From the NCBI RefSeq assembly GCF_900105835.1, contig NZ_LT629783.1, forward strand, positions 1,116,001 through 1,180,000: a DNA stretch of 64,000 nucleotides. The letters are read 5' to 3'. Below, one piece after another: positions 26,204 to 35,199 of the stretch (its first letter is position 1; each line of letters begins with the position of its first letter). The notes below the pieces were generated by a model. The model had not been told where the DNA came from and ran no database searches. It saw nothing but the letters and a program-made list of their open reading frames with translations. Made by a program: the position numbers and the translations under genes. Source of the stretch: Pseudomonas fragi (GTDB lineage Bacteria; Pseudomonadota; Gammaproteobacteria; Pseudomonadales; Pseudomonadaceae).

Positions 26204-27226
26204 ATGGATCTTCGCGGCAAAAAAATTACCGTGCATGACATGTGCCTGCGCGACGGCATGCACCCCAAGCGTCACCAGATCACCCTGCAGCAGATGAAAG
26301 ACATTGCCTGCGGCCTCGATGCTGCGGGCGTGCCCCTGATCGAAGTCACCCACGGCGATGGCCTGGGCGGCAGTTCGGTGAACTACGGCTTCCCGGCGCA
26401 CACCGATGAGCAGTACCTGTCGGCGGTGATTCCGATGCTCAAGCAGGCCAGGGTCTCGGCCCTGCTGCTGCCCGGCATCGGCACGGTGGACCATCTGCAA
26501 ATGGCTTACGAGCTGGGGGTCAACACCATTCGCGTGGCGACCCATTGCACCGAAGCCGACGTGTCCGAGCAGCATATTTCCTATGCGCGCAAGCTGGGCA
26601 TGGACACCGTGGGGTTTCTGATGATGGCCCATATGAACAGCCCCGAGGGCCTGGTCAAACAGGGCAAGTTGATGGAGAGCTTCGGCGCCAACTGCGTATA
26701 CCTCACTGACTCAGCAGGCTACATGCTGCCCCACGATATCCAGGCACGGGTCGCGGCCCTGCGTGCAGCCCTGCACCCGGATACCGAGATCGGCTTTCAC
26801 GGCCATCACAACCTGTCGATGGGCGTGTCCAACTCCATCGCGGCCATCGAAGCCGGCGCCACGCGCATTGATGCTGCGGCTGCCGGGCTGGGTGCCGGTG
26901 CGGGCAATACGCCGATGGAAATCCTGGTGGCGGTGTGTGACCGCATGGGCATTGAAACCGGGGTCAGTGTGTTCGGCATTCAGGACGTGGCCGAGGATCT
27001 GGTGGTGCCGATCATGGACTTCCCGATCCGCAGCGACCGCGACGCCCTGACCATGGGCTACGCCGGGGTGTACGGCTCGTTCCTGCTGTTTGCCAAGCGC
27101 GCCGAGAAAAAGTACGGCGTGCCGGCCCGGGAAATCCTCGTGGAGATGGGCCGTCGCGGCATGGTGGGCGGCCAGGAAGACATGATCGAAGACACTGCCA
27201 TGACCCTGGCGCGCCAGCGGGCCTGA
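26204..27226 (+). CDS. hsaF: 4-hydroxy-2-oxovalerate/oxohexanoate aldolase
   Basis: A 340-aa DRE-TIM aldolase: [16 protein letters not shown] supplies catalytic Arg16, metal ligand Asp17 and His20, and [14 protein letters not shown] supplies the two metal-binding His. It cleaves the 4-hydroxy-2-oxoacid to pyruvate and an aldehyde, which passes to the dehydrogenase upstream through a tunnel. It is the last gene before a strong terminator. Confidence 0.9.
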   Translation: MDLRGKKITVHDMCLRDGMHPKRHQITLQQMKDIACGLDAAGVPLIEVTHGDGLGGSSVNYGFPAHTDEQYLSAVIPMLKQARVSALLLPGIGTVDHLQMAYELGVNTIRVATHCTEADVSEQHISYARKLGMDTVGFLMMAHMNSPEGLVKQGKLMESFGANCVYLTDSAGYMLPHDIQARVAALRAALHPDTEIGFHGHHNLSMGVSNSIAAIEAGATRIDAAAAGLGAGAGNTPMEILVAVCDRMGIETGVSVFGIQDVAEDLVVPIMDFPIRSDRDALTMGYAGVYGSFLLFAKRAEKKYGVPAREILVEMGRRGMVGGQEDMIEDTAMTLARQRA

Positions 27227-27240
27227 GGCATCGCACCTTG

Positions 27241-27277
27241 CCGAAGGCGCTGACCGGGTCAGCGCCTTCGGCGTTTT
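27241..27277 (+). terminator. Rho-independent terminator after hsaF
   Basis: CCGAAGGCGCTGAC (27241-27254) pairs perfectly with GTCAGCGCCTTCGG (27258-27271) around a 3-nt loop, followed by CGTTTTT. It ends the hsaB-hsaF transcript and separates it from the MFS gene. Confidence 0.9.
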
Positions 27278-27297
27278 TATCTGACAGGAAACCCACC

Positions 27298-28611
27298 ATG
27301 TCCAACGCTCATGTCGGCTGGCGCAGCCATGCTTTGCTGTTATTGCTGGCGGCGGTGTTTGCCGACAATTTTGTCGGGCGCCAGATTCTGGCCGTGATGA
27401 TTGAGCCGATCAAAGCCGAATTCGGCGTCAGTGACACGGCAATGGGGCTGATTTCCGGCCTGGCCTTTGCCGCGGTCTTTGCCCTGCTGGCCTTGCCCGC
27501 CGGGCGCCTGGCCGACCGTATGGTACGCACCCGCTTGCTGGCGATCGCCTGTTTACTGTGGGCCGTGGCCACCCTGCTGTGCGGGCTGGCAGTGAGTTTC
27601 TGGATGCTCGCCCTGGCACGCATGGCCGTGGCGGTGAGCGAGTCGCCGACCACCTCGACCTCGATGTCGATCATTGCCGACCTGTACCCGCCCCATCGCC
27701 GTTCGTTTGCCATCAGTTGCTTCACTGCGGCACCGACCTTCTCTGCGGTGATCGGCCTGAGCCTGGGCGCCTGGGTGGTCGAACAGTATGGCTGGCGCAC
27801 CGCATTTATCGCGATCGGCCTGCCAGCACTGTTGTTCTCCACGCTGCTGGCCTTTGTGGCAAAGGACCCGGCGCGGGGCCGCTGGGACCTGGCCAGCGCC
27901 CATGCGGCCCACCCGTTGCAGAGCCTGGGCAAGGAAGCGCGCAAACTCTGGGCCCTGCCCGCCTACCGCTGCCTGGTCATGGCAGGCGGCCTGACCACCC
28001 TGGGCTCGTATGCGATCGGCATGTGGAACACCAGTTTTCTGGTGCGCTCCCACGGTTTGTCACTGCAACATGCAGGGCTGCTGGCGGGGTTTATCTGTGG
28101 CGGCTTTGCCGGGATCGGCGCCTTGTTCAGCGGCTGGTTGAGCGACCACCTGACCCGGCGCAACCCGCACTGGCAAGTCGGTATTCCGGTGATCGGGCAT
28201 GTCACGGCACTCAGTGCACTGTTCGCGTACCTGCTATGGCCAAACACGGTCTGGCTGCATGTGGCCGGCGTGCCGGTACCCAGTGCGATGCTGCTGTGCG
28301 CGCTCTACAGCTTTTTTTCGGTGTGGTGGGTGGCGCCGTCATTCAACCTGATCACCCAGTTGGTCCCGGCCAACCGCCGGGGTACGGCGATGGCTTTGCA
28401 GACCATTATTTCGACCCTGCTGGGAATAGGCCTGGGGCCATTGCTGGCCGGTTTACTCAGCGATGCCCTGCAGCCGGCGTTCGGTATTGAATCGCTGCGT
28501 TATGCATTGCTGCTGGTGAGCCTGCCGGTGGCAGGTGCGATCATGCTGCTGATTCGCACCGCCAGCCATGCCGGGCAAAACCGCTATATGCATGCAGAAC
28601 GGGCGGTATAG
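27298..28611 (+). CDS. MFS transporter (steroid/aromatic acid uptake candidate)
   Basis: A 437-aa 12-segment MFS protein. ATG 27298 follows CAGGAA; an upstream in-frame start at 27238 would lie in the terminator. It shows the family loop LPAGRLADRMVRTRLLAIAC after helix 2 and GWLSDHLTRRNPHWQ in the second half. It is similar in style to spinster/ACS-type carriers often found in catabolic islands. Its place right after the hsa genes suggests import of bile acid or a steroid intermediate. Its 3' end overlaps the convergent gene at 28584 by 28 bp. Confidence 0.8.
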   Translation: MSNAHVGWRSHALLLLLAAVFADNFVGRQILAVMIEPIKAEFGVSDTAMGLISGLAFAAVFALLALPAGRLADRMVRTRLLAIACLLWAVATLLCGLAVSFWMLALARMAVAVSESPTTSTSMSIIADLYPPHRRSFAISCFTAAPTFSAVIGLSLGAWVVEQYGWRTAFIAIGLPALLFSTLLAFVAKDPARGRWDLASAHAAHPLQSLGKEARKLWALPAYRCLVMAGGLTTLGSYAIGMWNTSFLVRSHGLSLQHAGLLAGFICGGFAGIGALFSGWLSDHLTRRNPHWQVGIPVIGHVTALSALFAYLLWPNTVWLHVAGVPVPSAMLLCALYSFFSVWWVAPSFNLITQLVPANRRGTAMALQTIISTLLGIGLGPLLAGLLSDALQPAFGIESLRYALLLVSLPVAGAIMLLIRTASHAGQNRYMHAERAV

Positions 28612-29666
28612 TCCTCGACAAACTGGCGTGTCAGCTCAAAGGACGACAGTTCGGCGGTGCGCCCGGGGCTCAGGGGGAAACCCTGGCCGGCCCAGAGGTT
28701 GATAAAGTCGCCGCTGTCAGCTGCGGATTTGGCCTTGAGCGGCAGCAGCACACCCCCCGCCAACGGAAAGGCTGGCGCCTGGGGATTGATCGGGCCCAGT
28801 TCGCGCATCACCCGATTGACGATGCCCCGTGCTGGCCGCCCGGTAAACAGGTTGGTCAGCGCGGTGTCACTGGCGCTCGCCTCGCGTAACGCGCGGTGAT
28901 GAGCCTTGGCCAGTTTTGCCTCGGGGCAAAACAGGTAGGCGGTGCCGATTTGCACTGCACTGGCACCCAGGGCAAACGCCGCCGCAATACCGCGTGCATC
29001 GGCGATACCGCCTGCGGCGATCACCGGCACCGACACGGCATCGACAATTTGCGGCACCAGGGCAAAGGTGCCGATTTGCGTGGTCAGTTCGCGGTGCAGG
29101 AACATCGCCCGATGCCCGCCCGCTTCGTAACCCATAGCGATAATCGCGTCACAGCCGTGGTGCTCCAGCCATTGCGCCTCGTCAACCGTCGTGGCCGAAC
29201 TGAGCACCTTGGCCCCGCTGGCCTTGACCCTGGCCACAAACTCCGGCGCCGGCAGGGCGAAATGAAAGCTCACCACTTCGGGGCGCAGTTCCTCGACGAG
29301 GGCGCAGGTGGCGTCATCGAATGGCGCGCGGCTGGATACCGGGGTCGGCGCGTCATAGTCGGCGCCGAGTTCGCTGTAGTATGGCTTGAACAGCGACTTC
29401 CACTGCTCGATAGCGGCCTCGTCGTACTCCGGGGGCTGGTGGCAAAAGAAGTTCAGGTTAAGCGGCTGGTCGCAGACCGCACGAAAAGCGGCTACCTCGC
29501 TGCGAATGGCATCAAGACTCAACGTGGCACAGGCCAGGGAACCCAGCCCTCCGGCCTTTGCGACGCCGATCATGATATCGGCGCCAGCGCCCAGCATCGG
29601 TGCCTGGATCAGGGGGTGGGCAATGCCCAGCAGATCGGTGAAGCGCGAATCGGGCCAGCAGCTCAT
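28584..29666 (-). CDS. Nitronate monooxygenase-family flavoprotein (IpdC-like candidate)
   Basis: A 360-aa FMN TIM-barrel of the 2-nitropropane dioxygenase family: IAHPLIQAPMLGAGADIMIGVAKAGGLGSL, VISSATTV-type VLSSATTVDEA, YEAGGHRAM, VPVIAAGGIADARG and FALGASAVQIGTAYL. ATG 29666 is chosen; the longer frame to 29837 runs into a palindromic repeat. A flavoprotein of this family, IpdC, acts on the last steroid ring CoA esters in Mycobacterium, so a role in C/D-ring degradation is plausible. Detoxification of nitronates is the alternative. Confidence 0.75.
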   Translation of the reverse strand: MSCWPDSRFTDLLGIAHPLIQAPMLGAGADIMIGVAKAGGLGSLACATLSLDAIRSEVAAFRAVCDQPLNLNFFCHQPPEYDEAAIEQWKSLFKPYYSELGADYDAPTPVSSRAPFDDATCALVEELRPEVVSFHFALPAPEFVARVKASGAKVLSSATTVDEAQWLEHHGCDAIIAMGYEAGGHRAMFLHRELTTQIGTFALVPQIVDAVSVPVIAAGGIADARGIAAAFALGASAVQIGTAYLFCPEAKLAKAHHRALREASASDTALTNLFTGRPARGIVNRVMRELGPINPQAPAFPLAGGVLLPLKAKSAADSGDFINLWAGQGFPLSPGRTAELSSFELTRQFVEDYTARSACI

Positions 29667-29743
29667 GAGGGCTCTCACGGTCGACAATCGGGAGCTGGAT
29701 ACTAGGGGCTCGGCTGCGGCTGAAGCAAGTTGCCCGGGATTAT

Positions 29744-29905
29744 GTAGCAGCTGACGAGCGGAGCGAGGCTGCGTTCGGCGTGATGCGGCACCCCGACGCA
29801 GCCGTCGTAATGCCTGAGTGCAGATTGCAGCTGACATACCGTGGTGCCTGATTTCACGACGGCTGCGCCGCCGAACGCAGCCTCGCTCCGCTCGTCAGCT
29901 GCTAC
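29744..29905. repeat. 162-bp palindromic repeat with 37-bp perfect arms
   Basis: The left arm (29744-29780) starts GTAGCAGCTGACGAGCGGAG. The right arm (29869-29905) is its exact reverse complement. The interior holds a second inverted pair (CGACGCAGCCGTCGT near 29794 and ACGACGGCTGCG near 29857). It belongs to the same GTAGC...GAGGCTGCG family as 1610-1695 and separates two convergently or independently transcribed units. Confidence 0.85.
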
Positions 29906-29925
29906 GAAAATGTGCAATTGCCGAA

Positions 29926-31485
29926 TTATTTTTTGCCCGCCAATGCCGAAATCAGTGCCGGGTCATGATTATAGATATCCGGCGCATAGGTCACCTTGCC
30001 GTCCTTGTTCGCCTGGGCCGTCCAGTAGGTCATCAGGATCGGCGTCGGCTTGGACAGCCTGAACTCATGGGTCAAGCCGGTGCTCAACAGCTCTTCACTG
30101 CGTACTTTTTCGGCAGGTGTCACCAGCAGGTCGCGCAACTGGAATACCGCTTCGACCCGCACGCACCCCGAGCTGAACGCGCGCGGCGCCTTGCTGAACA
30201 GGGCTTGGCTGGGCGTGTCGTGCAGGTACACCGAGAACGGATTGGGAAAGCGGATGGCAATTTTGCCCAGCGGGTTTCTTGGCCCGGCCCCCTGGCGCAG
30301 GAGGATGTTGCCCGGGCGGTCCCAGTCGATATCCTGCGCCGCCAGCGGCTGGCCGTTGCTGTCGACGATCTGCAAATCCTGGCGGCTGAGGAAGGTAGGG
30401 TCGCGTCGAATCTGCGGCAGTTTGTCTTCGCGAAAGATGGTCGGCGGGATGGTCCAGGTCGGGTTGAGGGTCAGGCGATTGACCCGGGACTTGAGCAACG
30501 GGGTCTGGCGCTCGGCACGGCCCACCTGGGTACGGGTCTGCCACACCGGCACACCGTTCTGGTACACGGTCAATTGGGCGGCGGGTACGTTGACCAGCAG
30601 GCTGTCAGGCTCCAGATCCTGGGCGATCCAGCGAAAACGCTCCAGGTTGATGCGCAGTTGTTCGCGCCGGTCACGGGGGCTGACGTTCAGTTCCTTCAAG
30701 GTGCCGGCGCCGATAACGCCGTCGGCCTGCAGTGAGTGATCAAGCTGAAAGCTCTTCACCGCAGCCACCAGCTCATTGCTGTAATGGTGATCGACAGTCG
30801 TCGGCATGTGGTTCAGATAGCCTTCGCTGACCAGTCGCCGGGCCAGGTCCGGCACCCGCGCATCCTGCATGCCAGGGCGCAGCAAGGGGCCGCTGGCCAG
30901 CGACTGCCATTGTGGCAGCGGTTGCTGGCGCAGACGCGCATAAACCTTGCGCAAATTCTGGTACAGCTCATTTTGCGGGCGCGCCTGGGCAAAGGCCCGA
31001 GGGACATCGTTCAGACCCGGGCCGGCCAAGGCCAGAGTCCAGGCCTGACGATCTTGTGGCACTTCACTGGCATGCCAGACCGGCTCGAAGCGCGACTGTT
31101 GCAGACGGCCATAGTGCAGATCCTGCAAGGCCTGCAGGTAGTGCTGGCTGGTTTCGATGTCGGCACACAGGTCATGCCCGGCAGGCACCTTGTAGTTACC
31201 GGGATCAAGGCCGTCGTCGGCCAGTTGCGTCAGCGCCGCTTGCAGGGCACCCAGGCGGCCATTGACCGACCACACCGGCTGATCGCCCTGGCCCTGATAA
31301 AAGCCCTGCAGCAGTTGCTGCATCGGCTGACTGATGTGTGTAGCCAAACTTGGACAGGCCTGGGGCAGTTGGTTGAGCGCCTGTTGCACCGGGTTTTCGG
31401 CGCCCGCCTGTAGGGGATCGGCTACAGCGACCAGTGGCGCAGTCAGTAAGGCAATGCTCAAGTAAAATGCGCGTTTTTTGAACAA
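29926..31485 (-). CDS. L,D-transpeptidase (YcbB/LdtD-type) with peptidoglycan-binding domain
   Basis: A 519-aa exported enzyme: signal peptide MFKKRAFYLSIALLTAPLVAVA, an N-terminal scaffold, a peptidoglycan-binding PG_binding_1 helix bundle (SNELVAAVKSFQLDHSLQADGVIGAGTLKELN), and a C-terminal YkuD catalytic domain with YLHDTPSQALFSKAPRAFSSG followed by the catalytic Cys in GCVRVE. It forms 3-3 cross-links in the periplasm. It lies divergent to a second transpeptidase-family gene. Confidence 0.9.
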   Translation of the reverse strand: MFKKRAFYLSIALLTAPLVAVADPLQAGAENPVQQALNQLPQACPSLATHISQPMQQLLQGFYQGQGDQPVWSVNGRLGALQAALTQLADDGLDPGNYKVPAGHDLCADIETSQHYLQALQDLHYGRLQQSRFEPVWHASEVPQDRQAWTLALAGPGLNDVPRAFAQARPQNELYQNLRKVYARLRQQPLPQWQSLASGPLLRPGMQDARVPDLARRLVSEGYLNHMPTTVDHHYSNELVAAVKSFQLDHSLQADGVIGAGTLKELNVSPRDRREQLRINLERFRWIAQDLEPDSLLVNVPAAQLTVYQNGVPVWQTRTQVGRAERQTPLLKSRVNRLTLNPTWTIPPTIFREDKLPQIRRDPTFLSRQDLQIVDSNGQPLAAQDIDWDRPGNILLRQGAGPRNPLGKIAIRFPNPFSVYLHDTPSQALFSKAPRAFSSGCVRVEAVFQLRDLLVTPAEKVRSEELLSTGLTHEFRLSKPTPILMTYWTAQANKDGKVTYAPDIYNHDPALISALAGKK

Positions 31486-31617
31486 CTGCTTTACTCCAAT
31501 TAATGGCCATGAACTGAATCGGCCGTCACGGCAAACCCACAGGCTAGCAGTTAATACAGGCGCGCCAAGTTATCGGCGCAGGGTGCTGGCCAGACTACCT
31601 TCGAGAACACACGAACC

Positions 31618-32331
31618 ATGCTGATCTTTTTACGTCGCTTTTGTCTTGCAGCCATTGCGCTGAGTGCAACCTGTAGCACTGCATACGCAGCCACCGCCAA
31701 TCCCGTCCTGCTCAACAAACTTAGCCACGCCGCCCCCGAACTCAACCCGCAAGCCCTCAAAAGTGCCCTGAGCGCCATGCAGTGCGCGGTCAACAACGGC
31801 GCCAAGCAAGCCCGGCACCTGGCCGTGATCGATTACTCGGAGCCTTCGACTGCGCGCCGTCTCTGGATCTTTGACCTCAACCGCAAGACGTTGGTTCTGC
31901 GTGATCTCGTCGCCCACGGGAAAAAATCCGGGGAAAATTTTGCCACCAGCTTCTCCAACGCCGATGGCAGCAACCAGTCCAGCCTGGGCCTGTTCAGCAC
32001 CCGCGAAAGCTATATCGGCAGCCACGGCTACTCGTTGCGCATGGACGGCCTGGAACCGGGGATCAACGATCTGGCCCGCGAACGGGCCATCGTGATCCAC
32101 CCGGCCAATTATGTGAACCCCCTGTGGAGCAAGACCCAGGGTCGCATCGGCCGCAGCCTGGGTTGCCCGGCGGTACGCCCGCAAGTGGCGCGTCAGGTGG
32201 TCGACAAACTCAAGAATGGCCAGTTCATGTTCGCCTGGTACCCTGACCAGCAGTGGCTGCAATCCTCGGCTTACCTCAACTGCCAGCCACGCCAGGTGGC
32301 AAGTATCGTCTCGGCCAGGATCGGGGGTTGA
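31618..32331 (+). CDS. Murein L,D-transpeptidase catalytic-domain protein
   Basis: A 237-aa exported protein (signal peptide to about AYA-AT) of the YkuD_2 type. The catalytic region reads AIVIHPANYVNPLWSKTQGRIGRSLGCPAVRPQ, with the His and the Cys in SLGCPAV. It is likely a cell-wall cross-linking or anchoring enzyme, or a muropeptide carboxypeptidase. It faces away from the YcbB-type gene with 132 bp between them. Confidence 0.85.
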   Translation: MLIFLRRFCLAAIALSATCSTAYAATANPVLLNKLSHAAPELNPQALKSALSAMQCAVNNGAKQARHLAVIDYSEPSTARRLWIFDLNRKTLVLRDLVAHGKKSGENFATSFSNADGSNQSSLGLFSTRESYIGSHGYSLRMDGLEPGINDLARERAIVIHPANYVNPLWSKTQGRIGRSLGCPAVRPQVARQVVDKLKNGQFMFAWYPDQQWLQSSAYLNCQPRQVASIVSARIGG

Positions 32332-32384
32332 AAGCTCGGCGTTAATGCCGCTAGATAGCGCACACCTGTTCAAGGAGTTACACC

Positions 32385-33233
32385 ATGTGCGCACAGCCCT
32401 GCACTTACCGCCCCATGAGCCCGGCCGATTTGCCCGCGGCTCATGGGCTGTCCGCGCAACTGAACTGGCCCCATAGCCTCGAAGACTGGAGCCTGTTGCA
32501 GCGTACTTTCAAAGGATTTGTGGCCTGCGTCGATGATCAATTGATCGGTACGGCATTTGCCTGCCCCCAGGGCGCGTTTGCAACCATAGGCCTGGTGGTG
32601 GTCAACCCCGACTTTCAGGGCCGGGGCATTGGCCGCCGGTTGATGGAACAGGCACTTGAAGCCTGCAAGCCAGGCATTGCCATCCTCAATGCCTCCGTCG
32701 CCGGCGCCCCCCTGTATCTGAGCCAGGGCTTTGTCGAATTCGGTATCATCGAGCAACGCCAGGGCCCGGCGCATGCCGTAGAACTCCAGGCCTTGCCCGA
32801 AGCCGAGCATTGCCGTGCTCTCGGCCTGTCAGACCAGGCCCGACAACTTGCTCTGGCCAATGCAGGCAGCGCACTGGAGCGCAGCGCCATCTTTGCGCAG
32901 TTGCACGACACGCTGGAGCACACGGCAGGCATCGAACGTGACGGTCAGTTACAGGCCTTGGCGCTGTTGCGCCGTGCCGGTCGAGGTCATTGCATTGGCC
33001 CGGTCATCGCTGAAAACCTTGAGCAAGCCAAATATCTGATCGCTACCCTGCTCGCCCGGATCCCCGGCCAGTTTGTGCGAATCGATGTACCGCAGGACAG
33101 CGGCCTGAGTGAATGGCTGACGCTGGCCGGCCTTGAGCCAGTAGACTGCGTCACCCAAATGGCCCTCGGCACGCCCCCGCAACCTGCTGGCGGTGTTCGC
33201 CAGTACGCACTGGTTTCGCAAGCAATGGGTTGA
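32385..33233 (+). CDS. GNAT acetyltransferase
   Basis: A 282-aa protein with one clear GNAT domain (about 1-130). The acetyl-CoA site is VVVNPDFQGRGIGRRLMEQAL (positions about 70-90). The C-terminal half (VRQYALVSQAMG end) is a second, degenerate GNAT-like region, as in family members with a C-terminal GNAT_C domain. ATG follows CAAGGAGTTACACC. The substrate is unknown. Confidence 0.85.
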   Translation: MCAQPCTYRPMSPADLPAAHGLSAQLNWPHSLEDWSLLQRTFKGFVACVDDQLIGTAFACPQGAFATIGLVVVNPDFQGRGIGRRLMEQALEACKPGIAILNASVAGAPLYLSQGFVEFGIIEQRQGPAHAVELQALPEAEHCRALGLSDQARQLALANAGSALERSAIFAQLHDTLEHTAGIERDGQLQALALLRRAGRGHCIGPVIAENLEQAKYLIATLLARIPGQFVRIDVPQDSGLSEWLTLAGLEPVDCVTQMALGTPPQPAGGVRQYALVSQAMG

Positions 33234-33397
33234 TCGGCAAGAGCCCACAGGACTGATCCGGCGATAAACCGTCAGGGCAGGTCAAAAAACTATGGGATAA
33301 AACAGAGATATGGGTGACTGGCGGGAGTGCGTCAGGCCATATGGCGTTAACGCTGAACTTGAAGATGCTTGCCCGATGCTGGACAAGATCTGGAATA

Positions 33398-33472
33398 TGG
33401 CAGGGGCGGCTGGATTTGAACCAACGCATGGCAGGATCAAAACCTGCTGCCTTACCGCTTGGCGACGCCCCT
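33398..33472 (-). tRNA. tRNA-Gln (anticodon UUG)
   Basis: The cloverleaf reads on the minus strand from 33472: acceptor AGGGGCG pairs with CGCCCCT, D arm GCCAAGCGGTAAGGC, anticodon arm GCAGG-TTTTGAT-CCTGC with anticodon TTG, T arm with GGTTCAAATCC, discriminator G and an encoded CCA ending at 33398. Confidence 0.93.
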
Positions 33473-33659
33473 GTAGATGTTGCGATGAATGCCTGGCATT
33501 CACTTATCGATTCTTGCAGCCTGCGAATGTTGCCAATCGCGCTGAACCTGTAAGGGTTCGCTGTGAGAACGAGCGCAAATATACCCGCACTCTCAGGATA
33601 TGGGAAGCACTTTTTAAATAAATTTATTCAAAAACAGCTACTTAGTGGTACTCACGGGC

Positions 33660-33684
33660 AGAAAGTCCCGTTTTTACGGGCTTT
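33660..33684 (-). terminator. Terminator after the P-loop kinase gene
   Basis: AAAGTCCCGT and ACGGGCTTT form a stem around a T-rich loop, some 50 bp past the stop of the leftward gene at 33733. Confidence 0.55.
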
Positions 33685-33732
33685 GCCAGCGCCTGCGAGA
33701 TTGCCCCATGACGCTCCCCTGTCGCAGCCGGC

Positions 33733-34359
33733 CTAGCGGGCCAGGTCAAAGGCAGGCCTGGGCAGAGCATCCAAAAGCGCATCAAATGCCCGCAGATCAT
33801 ACCTGCGGGTATTGGCAGAGGTTTGCGGGATCTTGAAGTCAAGCGGCAGATGCCAGAGCACCCGCCCAGGAAACACCTGCTCGATTGCACGGTACCAATC
33901 CAGCAGTGGTGCTTGCAGACTCAGGTGCAACTCGAAATTTTTGCGTGTACGGCCTGGGTCGCCCGCCATGTGCTGGCGCGCTGTCGCGGCGTCGATAGCC
34001 TTGACCAAATAAAGGTCGGCAAAACCCAGCTGCTGCGCGGCGACCGCACGGCGAGCTGCCTGCCAAGCGAGTTGCCACTGCGCCTCAGTGCCCTGCCCAA
34101 CTTGCCAAAGACACCAGCTGTAATGCAGCTTCAACGGATCGGTGTCGCAGACGGCCACCGCGTACAACTGCTCAATCGCGCACGCATCACTCCAGCGCTT
34201 GGCATTCCAGCGGGTCCAATAGGCTGCTACCTGCTCGTCCTGCACAGGCTGGCTCATTCGATCCGCAGGAAATGACTCCGGCAACAGGCTGGCTGATGCG
34301 GCCTGATTGCACCAGGTGGTTTTACCTGCGGCACTGATCCCTTCAACCACCACAATCAT
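33733..34359 (-). CDS. P-loop nucleotide kinase-like protein
   Basis: A 208-aa protein that opens with MIVVVEGISAAGKTTWCNQ, a thymidylate/nucleoside kinase-type Walker A (GISAAGKTT). ATG 34359 has a strong AAGGAGG 8 nt upstream, which decides against the longer frame to 34422. Downstream there is a conserved DLYLVKAIDAATARQHMAGDPGRTRKNF lid-like stretch. It could phosphorylate a nucleoside or small molecule; nothing in the surroundings points to a substrate. Confidence 0.7.
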   Translation of the reverse strand: MIVVVEGISAAGKTTWCNQAASASLLPESFPADRMSQPVQDEQVAAYWTRWNAKRWSDACAIEQLYAVAVCDTDPLKLHYSWCLWQVGQGTEAQWQLAWQAARRAVAAQQLGFADLYLVKAIDAATARQHMAGDPGRTRKNFELHLSLQAPLLDWYRAIEQVFPGRVLWHLPLDFKIPQTSANTRRYDLRAFDALLDALPRPAFDLAR

Positions 34360-34756
34360 CTTGCATGCCTCCTTGGCCAAACGGTCGATTGTTTCAGTAA
34401 ACGGTCCTGGTGTGAATGGCAAAGCAGATTGATCTTATGGCCTGTTGAACAACACAACCGGCTGCAGGGCACGACCTTAACAACTCATCCAGTCAAGCGC
34501 TCAACCACCACAGCCCTTATGTAAGGCATGGACAATGACTCGCAGGCAACACCGACAGGCACAAAATTTACGGCGAGCATCAATTGCGAGACAACTGCCT
34601 GACCAGCGACCCCATGGAGGGTGCTGATAATGGTTACAAGCCATCGCCAAACTACAGGCTTCAACAGACGCTGCGCCTGCCGTTAGTCACTGGACAGGGC
34701 TACAGGGCTGCACTAGCCTCCAGACCAGGCGTTTCAACTCGGCCAGAGAATCATCC
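34360..34756. other. Intergenic stretch, nothing identified
   Basis: 397 bp between the divergent kinase-like and membrane-protein genes. I see no ORF with coding character, no tRNA and no strong hairpin. It must hold both promoters. Confidence 0.5.
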
Positions 34757-35044
34757 ATGATGCTACTTTTAATTCTCATCTTGATCATTGCATCGATTTT
34801 GCTCGGCTTTTTTTTTCATACTGCCAAGCAGCCGTCGAACCCCAGAAAACTCCTTAAGGCATGTGCCTTCAGTGGCTTGGCATTTATTGCTGCCATACAG
34901 ATTATTCAAGCAACTTACGAAGGCAAACAGTCCATTGCCGAACAATCGCCCTTGATATTCTTTATGGGTATGGGTGTCGCCATCGTCATTTGCTTCTTCT
35001 TGGGCTGGTCTTATGCCGGAATAAGACAAGAGAAAAAAATCTGA
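34757..35044 (+). CDS. Small three-helix membrane protein, unknown function
   Basis: A 95-aa hydrophobic protein with predicted membrane segments at about 3-19 (LLLILILIIASILLGFFF), 36-52 (ACAFSGLAFIAAIQII) and 68-88 (IFFMGMGVAIVICFFLG). It has a basic tail, GIRQEKKI. Base composition is more A+T-rich than its neighbours. I do not recognise a family. Confidence 0.6.
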   Translation: MMLLLILILIIASILLGFFFHTAKQPSNPRKLLKACAFSGLAFIAAIQIIQATYEGKQSIAEQSPLIFFMGMGVAIVICFFLGWSYAGIRQEKKI

Positions 35045-35199
35045 ATCGCTAACCTGTGGCCCCTATAGCGTTGCGTAAATGCGCCCATACTGGGGCGTTC
35101 GGCTTTTGCCCGGATGATGCCCCGAGTGTTCTATTCAGCCAGCCCCCCTGAGCCCTTATTCCACCAGCGTCTGGCTGACTGTTTGGTGCTGCCCAAGTA

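Noticed and set aside
24586..26268. A 560-codon leftward frame opposite the hsaE-hsaG genes
   Set aside because: The plus strand encodes three textbook lower meta-pathway enzymes; the opposite frame is a G+C artefact.
33310..33621. A rightward frame of 103 codons over the tRNA-Gln region
   Set aside because: It reads through the tRNA gene; the tRNA cloverleaf explains the sequence.
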